This document shows, piece after piece, positions 18,166 to 25,946 of a stretch of 64,000 nt of DNA (position 1 is the stretch's first letter; each line of letters starts with the position of its first letter). The DNA lies in contig CANLZL010000006.1 of NCBI GenBank assembly GCA_947495575.1, positions 62,001 to 126,000 of the forward strand, written 5' to 3'. This DNA is from an uncultured Nioella sp. (GTDB lineage: Bacteria; Pseudomonadota; Alphaproteobacteria; Rhodobacterales; Rhodobacteraceae). A model generated the notes under the pieces. The model was not told where the DNA came from. It saw nothing but the letters and a program-made list of their open reading frames with translations, and did not search any database. The position numbers and the translations under genes are program-made.

Positions 18166-19685
18166 TGGTCAGGTCCTTTTTTCAGCCCCGCGGCATAGCG
18201 CACGATTTCTGCTTCGTTGATTTCGTCGCCGGTAAGGATTCCGGATATTTCGCCCTCGCGCATCACAACGACGCGATGAGAAATTCCAATTATTTCAGGC
18301 ATTTCCGATGAAATCACCACGATAGAAACGCCTTCTGCCGCGAGGGCTGCGATAAAATGGTATATTTGCTGTTTTGTACCGACATCGATACCGCGCGTAG
18401 GCTCGTCGATAATCAAAACCCGTGGCTCGGCCTCCATGATTTTGGCTAGCAACAGCTTTTGTTGATTGCCGCCAGATAGATCCCCAACAGCAATTTCCGA
18501 GTCACGCGACCGAATGTCGAAACGACGTTTTGCCCGCTCGAGAGCCACCTCCTCGCCCGCTTGATCCAGCCCAAAACGTTTCAGGAATTTTGGCAGAGCA
18601 AACAAAGTCAAGTTGGGTCGCATTTTTTGGCCCAATAGCAGGCCCTTTTCCTTTCGGTCCTTTGTCAGATAGGCAAGGCCGCTATCCCGGGTCTCGGCAA
18701 CGCTTCGGGGTCGGAATTCATCTTGATTAAGCCGAATATGTCCGGACTGAATGTCGGAAAGGCCGCAAACAGCTTCGAATACCGCGGTCCTGCCAGAGCC
18801 GATCAGGCCAAAAAATCCCAGAACTTCACCTTTACGCAATTGAAAAGATACGTCGCGAATGCCGGGAGCTGACAGATTGGTGACCTCAAGGACCAGATCG
18901 GCATCGACATCGGCCTCTGACACAGGTGGGTAGAGGTCCGAAAGTTCGCGACCAACCATGAGCTGCGCCATCGCGTCAGGGGTCAGATCATCCGCATCAT
19001 TTGTGGCAATCCATTGCCCATCCCGCAGGACCGTTACTCGGTCGGCGATCCTCTTTACTTCGGAAAGCTTGTGAGAGACGAAAACAATAGCGACGCCTTT
19101 CGCCTTCAAATGCTCGATCTGCTTGAAAAACAGCTCGGTCTCGGCCTGTGTTAGGACTGCCGTCGGCTCATCCATAATCAAAACGCGGGCGTCGCGGCTG
19201 ATTGCTTTGACGATCTCAACCATCTGTTTCTGTGCCATTGAAAGGGACGAAATCCGGTCACGGGGCGAGATTTCCAAGCCAATATCATCAAGATAACTCT
19301 GAACTTCGGCCTGCATTTGAGCGCGGTTTAGAATGCCAGATTTCGTTATTTCACGCCCAAGATAGATGTTTTCTTCCACTGTCATCTGTTCGGCCAGGTT
19401 TAACTCCTGGTGAATCAAGACTATTCCCAAACCTTCGGTCTGGCCGTTGGCAGGGAGCTCGATCTCGCGCCCATCAAGAACGATTTGCCCGGACGTTGGC
19501 ATGTGGAAGCCCGAAAGAATCTTCATGAGGGTGGATTTTCCAGCGCCGTTTTCGCCTATCAGCGCGTGTACCTCGCCAGATCGAATATCCATACTGATAC
19601 TGAAAAGAACCGGAACCGAGCCGAAGGATTTGCTGATCCTGTCGGCCACAAGCACTGGCTGATTGATCGCCTCCCCGTCTAACAT
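18162..19685 (-). CDS. sugar ABC transporter ATP-binding protein (RbsA type, duplicated domains)
   Basis: The 507-residue protein carries two ABC domains. The first has Walker A GENGAGKST at residues 44-52 and Walker B LIMDEPTAVL; its signature SSLSMAQKQ is degenerate. The second has an intact DLSGGNQQK signature and IIDEPTRGID Walker B but a weakened Walker A (FGLIGSGRTAV). This asymmetry is usual for RbsA/MglA proteins. ATG 19685 with GGGAGGGG upstream is chosen; the frame continues to 19865 across the operator region but that part is not domain-like. First gene of the operon, facing the LacI-type regulator. Confidence 0.94.
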   Translation of the reverse strand: MLDGEAINQPVLVADRISKSFGSVPVLFSISMDIRSGEVHALIGENGAGKSTLMKILSGFHMPTSGQIVLDGREIELPANGQTEGLGIVLIHQELNLAEQMTVEENIYLGREITKSGILNRAQMQAEVQSYLDDIGLEISPRDRISSLSMAQKQMVEIVKAISRDARVLIMDEPTAVLTQAETELFFKQIEHLKAKGVAIVFVSHKLSEVKRIADRVTVLRDGQWIATNDADDLTPDAMAQLMVGRELSDLYPPVSEADVDADLVLEVTNLSAPGIRDVSFQLRKGEVLGFFGLIGSGRTAVFEAVCGLSDIQSGHIRLNQDEFRPRSVAETRDSGLAYLTKDRKEKGLLLGQKMRPNLTLFALPKFLKRFGLDQAGEEVALERAKRRFDIRSRDSEIAVGDLSGGNQQKLLLAKIMEAEPRVLIIDEPTRGIDVGTKQQIYHFIAALAAEGVSIVVISSEMPEIIGISHRVVVMREGEISGILTGDEINEAEIVRYAAGLKKGPDQ

Positions 19686-19735
19686 GTCCCCTCCCAGGCG
19701 TTTGTCGTGAGATCTTGAAGTTGCTGATGGTCGGA

Positions 19736-19793
19736 TGTAAAGGTTTTCATCAACTCTGTAAACCTTTACATTTGTCCGATGAAAACCTTTACA
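19736..19793. promoter_or_regulatory. three LacI-type operator-like sites in the divergent intergenic region
   Basis: Three related 14-bp sites are visible. Site A TGTAAAGGTTTTCA is at 19736-19749. Site B, almost palindromic TGTAAACCTTTACA, is at 19757-19770. Site C TGAAAACCTTTACA, the reverse complement of A, is at 19780-19793. Centres are 21 and 23 bp apart, about two helical turns. They sit between the ABC operon start (19685) and the regulator start (19884), so the regulator likely represses both genes here. Confidence 0.75.
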
Positions 19794-19883
19794 CTGGACC
19801 CGGCGCGGCAAATAAAGACTTATGAGTTTGAATCGAATGTAGTTTTTCCTGCCCGATAACACCAAAATCCGAGTGCACTGCCC

Positions 19884-20930
19884 GTGAATCTACCAAGCTC
19901 AAAACCAACAACAATCGAAGACGTAGCAAAGTTGGCCGGTGTGTCCATCGCAACTGTCAGCCGAACGATTCGGACACCAGAAAAGGTCACTGAGAGCACC
20001 CGGAAAAAGGTCACAGCCGCTATCGCAAGAACCGGATATACCGCGAACGCAATGGCGCAAAACCTGCGAATGCAGCGCTCGCATATGGTAATGGTTCTGG
20101 CCCCAACCATCGCCGATCCAAATTTCCCGGCTATTCTGACTGGGCTTGAAAAAGAGGCCAATGACCGTGGCTATGGTGTTTTGATTGGCAACACCGAAGG
20201 CGAAATTCCACTGGAAGCAAAATACATGCGTTTCATCGCTACGGGTATGGTTGATGGGCTGGTGCTGCTGACCGGGCATCTTCCAGTTGCTGGCGATCCA
20301 AAGATACCCAAACAAACACTGCCACCCCTTGTCACCGTTGGGCGGCCTATTGAAGGTGAGGACATTAGCTATGTGGGAGTTCACGACGTCGCAGCCTCAA
20401 AAATCGCAACGGAGTACCTAGTATCACTTGGGCATCGAAAGATCGTTTTCCTATCTGGAGGCCCCTCGGACATTGTGAGTGATCTGCGCCACACGGGGTA
20501 TCGGCTTGGCCTCAAAGAAGCGTCGGACACAATCGAAGATTGGCGGGTTGAAGGCGATGGCACAAGCGAGGGCGGGCGGGCCGCCGTTGAAAGACTGTTC
20601 ATCAAAGACACGCTTCCGACGGCGTTTGTTTGTTTCAATGATAACACCGCGATCGGCGTAATCGCCGCGCTGCGATTACGCGGGTTTGATGTGCCCAAGG
20701 ATTTCTCGGTTATCGGATTTGACGACATCCCATTCGCCAGCAATGTCACGCCAGGGCTCACAACGGTCAGGCAACCACGTCAGCAAATTGGCGAGAAAGC
20801 AATGCGGGTTTTGCTCGATCACATCGCAAATCGCGGCGGTGCCAGCGAGAACCATTTAATGCACGGTGACCTGGTTGTCAGGGAAAGCTGCGGAAGCGTC
20901 AGCCGGTCTCCACGAGGCCAAAGATCTTAG
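19884..20930 (+). CDS. LacI-family transcriptional regulator of the sugar operon
   Basis: The 348-residue protein has a LacI HTH at residues 9-35 (TIEDVAKLAGVSIATVSRTI), a hinge region (ANAMAQNLRMQRSH) and a sensor domain (MVMVLAPTIADPNFPAILTGLEKEA, FVCFNDNTAIGVIAALRLRG, ISVIGFDDIPFAS-like FSVIGFDDIPF). The start is GTG at 19884; no in-frame ATG lies before the HTH. It is divergent from the ABC operon and the gap holds three operator-like palindromes, so it most likely represses the transporter until the sugar or its product binds. Confidence 0.94.
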   Translation: MNLPSSKPTTIEDVAKLAGVSIATVSRTIRTPEKVTESTRKKVTAAIARTGYTANAMAQNLRMQRSHMVMVLAPTIADPNFPAILTGLEKEANDRGYGVLIGNTEGEIPLEAKYMRFIATGMVDGLVLLTGHLPVAGDPKIPKQTLPPLVTVGRPIEGEDISYVGVHDVAASKIATEYLVSLGHRKIVFLSGGPSDIVSDLRHTGYRLGLKEASDTIEDWRVEGDGTSEGGRAAVERLFIKDTLPTAFVCFNDNTAIGVIAALRLRGFDVPKDFSVIGFDDIPFASNVTPGLTTVRQPRQQIGEKAMRVLLDHIANRGGASENHLMHGDLVVRESCGSVSRSPRGQRS

Positions 20931-21586
20931 ATGCAGCAATCAAAGCGCAATCCAACGTCCAACGTTTCGGACTATTGTAACTATTGATTTGAACCAAGCC
21001 CAGGGTCTCCAAGGACTGCGCCTGCCAGCGAAAGCAGCAACTTTGACCTAATTGAACTCTGCCAGTTTCCGGTGTCGCGAAAGTCAACTCTCCGCACATT
21101 CTGTGGAAATGCACGTGCCGCGGGCGCAGAGCGCCGAATACTGCCCAATCAGCACCTACGTCTGTTTATTCCAGTTCAAACTGCACGAAAACTTGATGGC
21201 CAAGCGACGAAAGATGACTAACTGGATCTTTGAATGGCTGCTTTTGGAGATGGCTACCCAATTGCTTGCAACTGCAGCAAATGACCGGTTCCCGCCCGAC
21301 CCGAAGGAAGCTCAGGCCCGCCTAAGGCTGGCAGCAGTCATGCAAGTGCGGAGTGGTCAGAGACGCCTAAGCTCAGACAAAACTGCCCTTTTGTACGGGT
21401 CGGTCAAGATTGCTATTGGACCACTTGGTCTTGCTTATTCCGGCTGAGGAGCGACCATTTTCAATTGTGGCTGGTTCGAACACTCTATCTTAGACCTAAG
21501 CTAAAGCATTAAGCACCGTCGACTTCAAAATCTTTGCAGGCAGGTCGGGCCATTGCTTCCAGAAAAATTGCCTAACTTTCCTGGCG
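20931..21586. other. gene-poor stretch at the left edge of the accessory island
   Basis: No gene is supported over 656 bp. A plus-strand frame of 131 codons (21052-21447) has no recognisable domain and no good ribosome binding site; it may be a remnant. The segment around 21270 (AACTGCAGCA, then ATGACCGG) resembles intergenic fragments at 25050. A GGTTCGAA near 21474 is not in a tRNA fold. Confidence 0.45.
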
Positions 21587-22189
21587 TCATTCAACTACGC
21601 GTTCACCATACACGCTACGTATATAGGCCGCGATGGACGCACCTTCTTGATAGCGACGGTCACTTTGTATTTCGCCGTGTCCAAAGACATTTTCAATTGG
21701 GATGTCGAATGTATGAGAAAGGGATCGCACCAGTGAAATGGTGGCGGCTTTTTGCAAACGGGTAGGTACAAACCCTTCTGGCCTCTCTGCACCAACGCAT
21801 GTGACACCAATGGAATTGCGGTTTTCGGCAATTTTGCCAAAGTCCTTCCTGACTTTGTAACCCAGGCCCTTTATGTGGTTGGTCCGCACAGTTAACGGCG
21901 CGCCCTGATGAACTCTGCCATCATCCACCACATAGAAATGATAGCCAAAGTGGCCTCCGCGGGTTTCATCCCCTTTCAATTGATAATCTATCAACCAATC
22001 CAGAGAACGGTGAGGCGGGTTGTGGTGAAGAATGACTGCGCAGAAGGGCTCCTTGGCCTTCGTTGCCAGCCTCCCATATTCGCAACTGCTCCGGCCTCTG
22101 TAGCATATTTCTTGGTCACCAAATGAAAACGCGATTGCGCCGTCGGCCGACATTCGGAGTTCAAGAGGGGGCGAGGGCAGTTCAGGCAT
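21587..22189 (-). CDS. Amidase_2 / PGRP-type N-acetylmuramoyl-L-alanine amidase-like protein
   Basis: The 200-residue protein has the Amidase_2 fold pattern used by phage lysins: ILHHN (His 55/56, first zinc ligand), HFGYHFYVVDDGRVHQG, NSIGVTCVG and a FGHGEIQ block (His 171, second ligand). It would cut the amide bond between MurNAc and the stem peptide. In the last motif, where the family usually reads RKTDPG, this protein reads RRYQEG, so the usual Lys and Asp are replaced by Arg 179 and Gln 181, with Glu 182 next. No signal peptide is seen, as in phage endolysins. It may be altered in activity. No clear ribosome binding site. Confidence 0.78.
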   Translation of the reverse strand: MPELPSPPLELRMSADGAIAFSFGDQEICYRGRSSCEYGRLATKAKEPFCAVILHHNPPHRSLDWLIDYQLKGDETRGGHFGYHFYVVDDGRVHQGAPLTVRTNHIKGLGYKVRKDFGKIAENRNSIGVTCVGAERPEGFVPTRLQKAATISLVRSLSHTFDIPIENVFGHGEIQSDRRYQEGASIAAYIRSVYGERVVE

Positions 22190-22400
22190 TTTGGGGATTT
22201 GCTGTATGGTTCAATTTGTACTCACTGGTGAGTAGAATATGCTTTAGATCGGTGCACGGAAACCCACTAAGGCCGGGTTTGTAGACCCCCTTTCAGTCTG
22301 CCAGTAACTTTAGAATTTGGCATGCGTCGTCCTTCAGATTGTGAGCGCAGCGACCCCATGTTACTGTTTGGAGGCTGAATTACGGGACTTCGGACAGACA

Positions 22401-23744
22401 ATGAAGATTTTGCTCACGCAGCGAAAACTTGACGCATTTTCCGGGACCGAGTTGGTCACATTGGAATTGGCCAGCGCCTTAAAACGAAGAGGCCACGACG
22501 TTTGTGTCTATTGCCCGAGGCCAGGAAGGGTCTGCAACCTACTGGCATCCAATGGCGTAACGACCCACAAAAACATTGACGGCATCACGTGGCGACCTGA
22601 TGTGATTCATGGTCACCATCAACTCCCGACTATGGTCGCGTTGGCGGCCTTTCAAGACGTCCCGGCCGTCTATGTGTGTCATGGTGTGCGACCTTGGGTT
22701 GAACAGCCTCCCTTGCACCCTTGTATACAGGTCTACATCGCCGTATCCGAGAAACTAGCGTCACATATTGCTGCAAAATACAGCATCCCCGAAGATCGCA
22801 TCGCCGTGATTCCCAATTTCGCTGATACACGGCGTTTCAGCACCGTCCGCAGCCAAAACCTTGATAAACCAACCAAGGCAGTATTGTTCGGGCAGACGTT
22901 TCAAGCTGAGGAAGTGCAACGGCTTGAGGATGCATGCAAAGCAAACGGGCTTGTCCTTGACAAGATCGGTGCCGCCTACGGAAACATACGAACAAATCCC
23001 GAATTATTGCTTCCGGATTACGACATCGCCTTTGCTGTGGGGCGCAGCGCCATTGAGGCTATGGCATGTGGATGTGCTGTCATTCCAATTATGCCCCACC
23101 TTGCCGGGAGTCTCGTGACACCGGAAAACTTGTTTGACTGGAAGCAAAAGAATTTCAGCCCACGTTTTTTTACAACGGCCGATCGCATCTCGCCAGCGTG
23201 GCTCAAAGAACAGTTGACCAAATGGAGCGCCCAAGGAACTGAAGAGGTCACTGATGAGATCCGGCGCAGTTTTTCGCTCGACACAGCGACCGAGTGTTTT
23301 GAGAAACAATACATTCGGGCGGCCAAAGCGTCTTCCAAAGGGAACGCGCATAACGCCCTTACAGCGTATTTAGAAAAACTGGCTTTCGAGGTTGATGAAA
23401 ACTGGGAAATCCAACAGGGAGTCACCCAGGCACAGCTTCGCCAAGCCGCGGCACTGAAAGATCAAACGGCTGCACTCCGCCAGACCAAGAAACAACTTCA
23501 CTTTTTGAGTAACCGCATCCTGTCGACACCAGAGGCAGTGAAAACCGATTCCGACAAGACAGACTGGGAAAAATTTTTCGAGGCTAATGGATTGTTTGAC
23601 CGCGAATGGTACCTGGCAACCAACCCAGATGTTGCAGAAGCGGGAATGGATCCGTTAGTGCATTACATCACGTATGGCGCGGCAGAAGGTCGAACCCCGT
23701 CCCCACTTCAACTTGCAGCGACAGATGAGTGGTCAGAGAGCTAG
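22401..23744 (+). CDS. GT4-like glycosyltransferase with C-terminal NPDV-type tail
   Basis: The 447-residue protein has a GT-B glycosyltransferase pattern: N-terminal MKILLTQRKLDAFSGTELVTLELA, a middle VAVSEKL-like YIAVSEKLASHIAAKY and IAVIPNFADTRRF, and a donor-site region FAVGRSAIEAMACGCAVI. Around residues 370-390 is a Gln-rich coiled-coil-like linker, and residues about 399-437 read FDREWYLATNPDV then LVHYITYGAAEGRTPSP, a motif found at the ends of some surface-polysaccharide enzymes. It probably adds a sugar to a surface glycan. ATG 22401 begins the conserved part. No other glycan genes are adjacent, so the pathway is unclear. Confidence 0.82.
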   Translation: MKILLTQRKLDAFSGTELVTLELASALKRRGHDVCVYCPRPGRVCNLLASNGVTTHKNIDGITWRPDVIHGHHQLPTMVALAAFQDVPAVYVCHGVRPWVEQPPLHPCIQVYIAVSEKLASHIAAKYSIPEDRIAVIPNFADTRRFSTVRSQNLDKPTKAVLFGQTFQAEEVQRLEDACKANGLVLDKIGAAYGNIRTNPELLLPDYDIAFAVGRSAIEAMACGCAVIPIMPHLAGSLVTPENLFDWKQKNFSPRFFTTADRISPAWLKEQLTKWSAQGTEEVTDEIRRSFSLDTATECFEKQYIRAAKASSKGNAHNALTAYLEKLAFEVDENWEIQQGVTQAQLRQAAALKDQTAALRQTKKQLHFLSNRILSTPEAVKTDSDKTDWEKFFEANGLFDREWYLATNPDVAEAGMDPLVHYITYGAAEGRTPSPLQLAATDEWSES

Positions 23745-23912
23745 CGGCACGAAGCTAGTTTGGCGGATGATCCAACACACTACCAAACTGCCTTTTTTGC
23801 CAACGGGCAGCTCTAGGCAACAAAGAAGACGAAAGTTGAAGAATGGCGACCTAGTCTTCATAAAGACTTGGAAGAGAATTTTGGACGGACGGATAACAAC
23901 AAGGAGCAGGGT

Positions 23913-24521
23913 ATGGGTCATCTCGGTCCCACCGACCCGAGAATAGAAGCGCTGCCTAAAAGCTCCGCCGAGCAGCAATTAACAAACCGGCTGCGGGCAG
24001 GGAAACAACAGATGGGCAATCTGCAATGTGTGTCTCTGGCGAAGTTGGCGGTGGCGGATTTTCGCAGTGTTAGGTGTTGGCGGCGCGGTGAACCAGTTCT
24101 TTCAAAACGGTTTTTGCCCGGCACTCCGATTGCCACTTTCTTGGACCGGCAAGGCAATGAAAGCGCGCTCTACGATGGCGGTATTGGCGTTGGGGCCCCC
24201 GGGAACATGACCACACATGCCGCAGTTCTCGTAGATTATATTGAGGATGACGCAGGCCGCGTTGAGGCAATCCTTGTTCTGGATCAGCATGCCCTTCTAA
24301 ATGATTTTCGCCGCATGATTTATCCCGTAGATCTTTCCGCTTATGGCACTGCCACGGCAACAAACTACTTTACTATATTGGATGACGAAGGCCTCCCTTT
24401 GGGGGCGGCGCAAAATCCCAATTGGACGCCCGGTTCGTCGGACTCATGGCGGCATTCGGCTGCAAATCGCGATAGTTTTCTGCCGGCAGCGTCATGCGCG
24501 CAACGATCACAAAATGTCTGA
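23913..24521 (+). CDS. BPSL0067-like cysteine hydrolase (putative peptidoglycan amidase/effector)
   Basis: I place this 202-residue protein in or near the BPSL0067 family of NlpC/P60-like folds from these features in order: GNLQCVSLAK with a candidate nucleophile Cys 39, CWRRGEPVL, PGTPIATFLDRQG, TTHAAVLVDY with candidate His 102, and ILVLDQH. Such proteins are believed to cut peptidoglycan or act as secreted effectors. The ATG at 23913 has AAGGAG 6 bases upstream. The last 8 bases overlap the next gene, a GNAT acetyltransferase. No signal peptide. The last 25 residues lack similarity to the family. Confidence 0.6.
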   Translation: MGHLGPTDPRIEALPKSSAEQQLTNRLRAGKQQMGNLQCVSLAKLAVADFRSVRCWRRGEPVLSKRFLPGTPIATFLDRQGNESALYDGGIGVGAPGNMTTHAAVLVDYIEDDAGRVEAILVLDQHALLNDFRRMIYPVDLSAYGTATATNYFTILDDEGLPLGAAQNPNWTPGSSDSWRHSAANRDSFLPAASCAQRSQNV

Positions 24522-24969
24522 AATGATTTACGATTTCAGAAAAATCGACGAACAAAACATCGACCAGCTTTCCGATCTTTTTGAAGGGTATTCCGGTCGT
24601 CCACTTCACAAAGAAGGCATATTGCGGAGTGCCAAGATCTGTCCTGCTTTTTCGGTTTGGATCGCAGATGAACCCGTGGCACTGTATTACACGTTGCGCT
24701 TCGCGCAGGATATACTGAAGCTGATCCACATATATGTTTCGGGACCGGCTCGGATGCAGGGCATCGGCTCTTCGATGCTGCGACATTTGTTCGAGGTTAT
24801 GGAACCTCCATTTGTCAGCGTCATTGCGGTCAACAGCAGTCTTTTTGAAACACGCGAAATCAAAGTAGATCCAGAACCGTTTTATATGCGCAATGGTTTC
24901 GTTACGATTGCCAAAACTCAAAGTTCTAAGGTTTTTTGGAAGTCGAAATTTCCACAAGAGCCTCATTGA
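24514..24969 (+). CDS. GNAT-family N-acetyltransferase
   Basis: The 151-residue protein has the GNAT acetyl-CoA-binding motif A: LIHIYVSGPARMQGIGSSMLRHLF, with the Q-G-I-G turn, followed by VIAVNSSLFE and the C-terminal PFYMRNGFVTIAKT typical of the fold. It should acetylate an amine on a small molecule or protein. The ATG lies 8 bp inside the preceding hydrolase gene, so translation is likely coupled and a shared function is plausible, for example protecting against or modifying the partner. The acceptor is unknown. Confidence 0.83.
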   Translation: MSEMIYDFRKIDEQNIDQLSDLFEGYSGRPLHKEGILRSAKICPAFSVWIADEPVALYYTLRFAQDILKLIHIYVSGPARMQGIGSSMLRHLFEVMEPPFVSVIAVNSSLFETREIKVDPEPFYMRNGFVTIAKTQSSKVFWKSKFPQEPH

Positions 24970-25071
24970 ACCTGGCGGTGTAGGCCTTTCTGAACGCGAA
25001 TGCGGGCGATCTAGGGCGTTCGTAACAAACTAAACGCCGACTTTGGTTCAAACTGCAGCATTCTTCCGAAT

Positions 25072-25096
25072 GGGCTCTTTCCCGGCTTTGGCTGCG
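25072..25096 (+). repeat. direct repeat left of the unknown 25.2-25.6 kb gene
   Basis: A 25-bp stretch beginning GGGCTCTTT and ending GCTGCG matches 25701-25725 at 20 of 25 positions in the same orientation. The two copies flank the small unknown gene. It may be a remnant of a roseobacter intergenic element; function unseen. Confidence 0.45.
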
Positions 25097-25219
25097 CTCA
25101 AAATCGATGACTGCTTTGAGCTGATCGGTCACTCGGCAGCGATTTGGTAACCGGGAGCCAAGCGGGACAAAGCCGTCATCCGAGAGCGCTCAATATCCAC
25201 TGCGTCGCGTCTATGGCAG

Positions 25220-25630
25220 CTAGTTTTTTTTGTACTTTTCGAACAGAGTTTCCAAGTATAACCTCGGGTCGAATAGTTCGGCATCATAGTACAGAGATAA
25301 GATGCCTCCGTAATCTCTTTGCCAATATCCATTTGAACGTACAGTTTTATCCAAAATCCCCCCTATCTCCAACGAGATTTCGTCATTGATAATGTACTGA
25401 GCAAACCTCAAGCCGCTCCTTGATGCAACTTCTTGGAATTCATAGTCTTGATCATCAATTTTGCGAATCCTCACGCGGTCGCCATACCGCATCTGATCTT
25501 CAGCAAAGGTTGGATGTTCGCATACCCTATAGATGTCATCTCTAATATGTCTGATCAGACAATTGAGCTGAACGCCACATTCCGGGAATGTGATCCTAGC
25601 ATCAATTTCAGGGGCAGTCTGCTGGTTCAT
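25220..25630 (-). CDS. hypothetical protein in the accessory island
   Basis: I do not recognise this 136-residue protein. It is acidic and soluble-looking, without signal peptide or membrane segment, and its codons are clearly more A/T-rich than those of its neighbours, which suggests recent acquisition. Readable segments are LNCLIRHIRDDIYRV, DQMRYGDRVRIRKID and a C-terminal LETLFEKYKK. The ATG at 25630 has GGAAAG upstream. It lies alone on the minus strand between the GNAT gene and a BrnA-like gene and is bracketed by two 25-bp direct repeats. An immunity or regulatory role is only a guess. Confidence 0.6.
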   Translation of the reverse strand: MNQQTAPEIDARITFPECGVQLNCLIRHIRDDIYRVCEHPTFAEDQMRYGDRVRIRKIDDQDYEFQEVASRSGLRFAQYIINDEISLEIGGILDKTVRSNGYWQRDYGGILSLYYDAELFDPRLYLETLFEKYKKN

Positions 25631-25946
25631 TGAACTTTCCACTTTTCCATATGCTAACAAACAGCATCATCAAAGTTAACTCCTGAACTATGTGCACTAA
25701 GGGCTCTTTCGGGACCTTCGCTGCGACGGGATTAAAGTCTGCTTCCGGACAGTCCCAGCGCCTGTTGGCACGCATAACCCTCGCCTATTGCGGATTCTAC
25801 GTTGCAGGGAAAATGCGCAATCTCCCTGCCTTGCTTCGTCTGAATAATTGGGGCTGCCCGCTCATTTTTGACCCAAGATTAGGCGGCGCACGGCGATCCT
25901 TTCAGGACAATCAGGCGAGGGTCACGGCATGAGCATAGCCCTGAGA
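25631..25946. other. intergenic stretch with short repeats, no supported gene
   Basis: About 316 bp between the unknown gene and the BrnA-like gene. It holds the right direct repeat (25701-25725) and a GCAGGGA/TCCCTGC inverted repeat at 25804-25829. An 80-codon plus-strand frame here has no similarity I recognise. Confidence 0.45.
25701..25725 (+). repeat. direct repeat right of the unknown 25.2-25.6 kb gene
   Basis: Partner of 25072-25096: GGGCTCTTT at the start and GCTGCG at the end are identical, with five differences between. Orientation is the same as in the left copy. Confidence 0.45.

Noticed and set aside
21052-21447. 131-codon frame at the island's left edge
   Set aside because: No recognisable domain and weak start region; possibly a remnant, but not supportable as a gene.
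21440-21560. GGTTCGAA motif suggesting a tRNA TpsiC arm
   Set aside because: The flanking sequence does not fold into acceptor, D and anticodon arms, so no tRNA was called.
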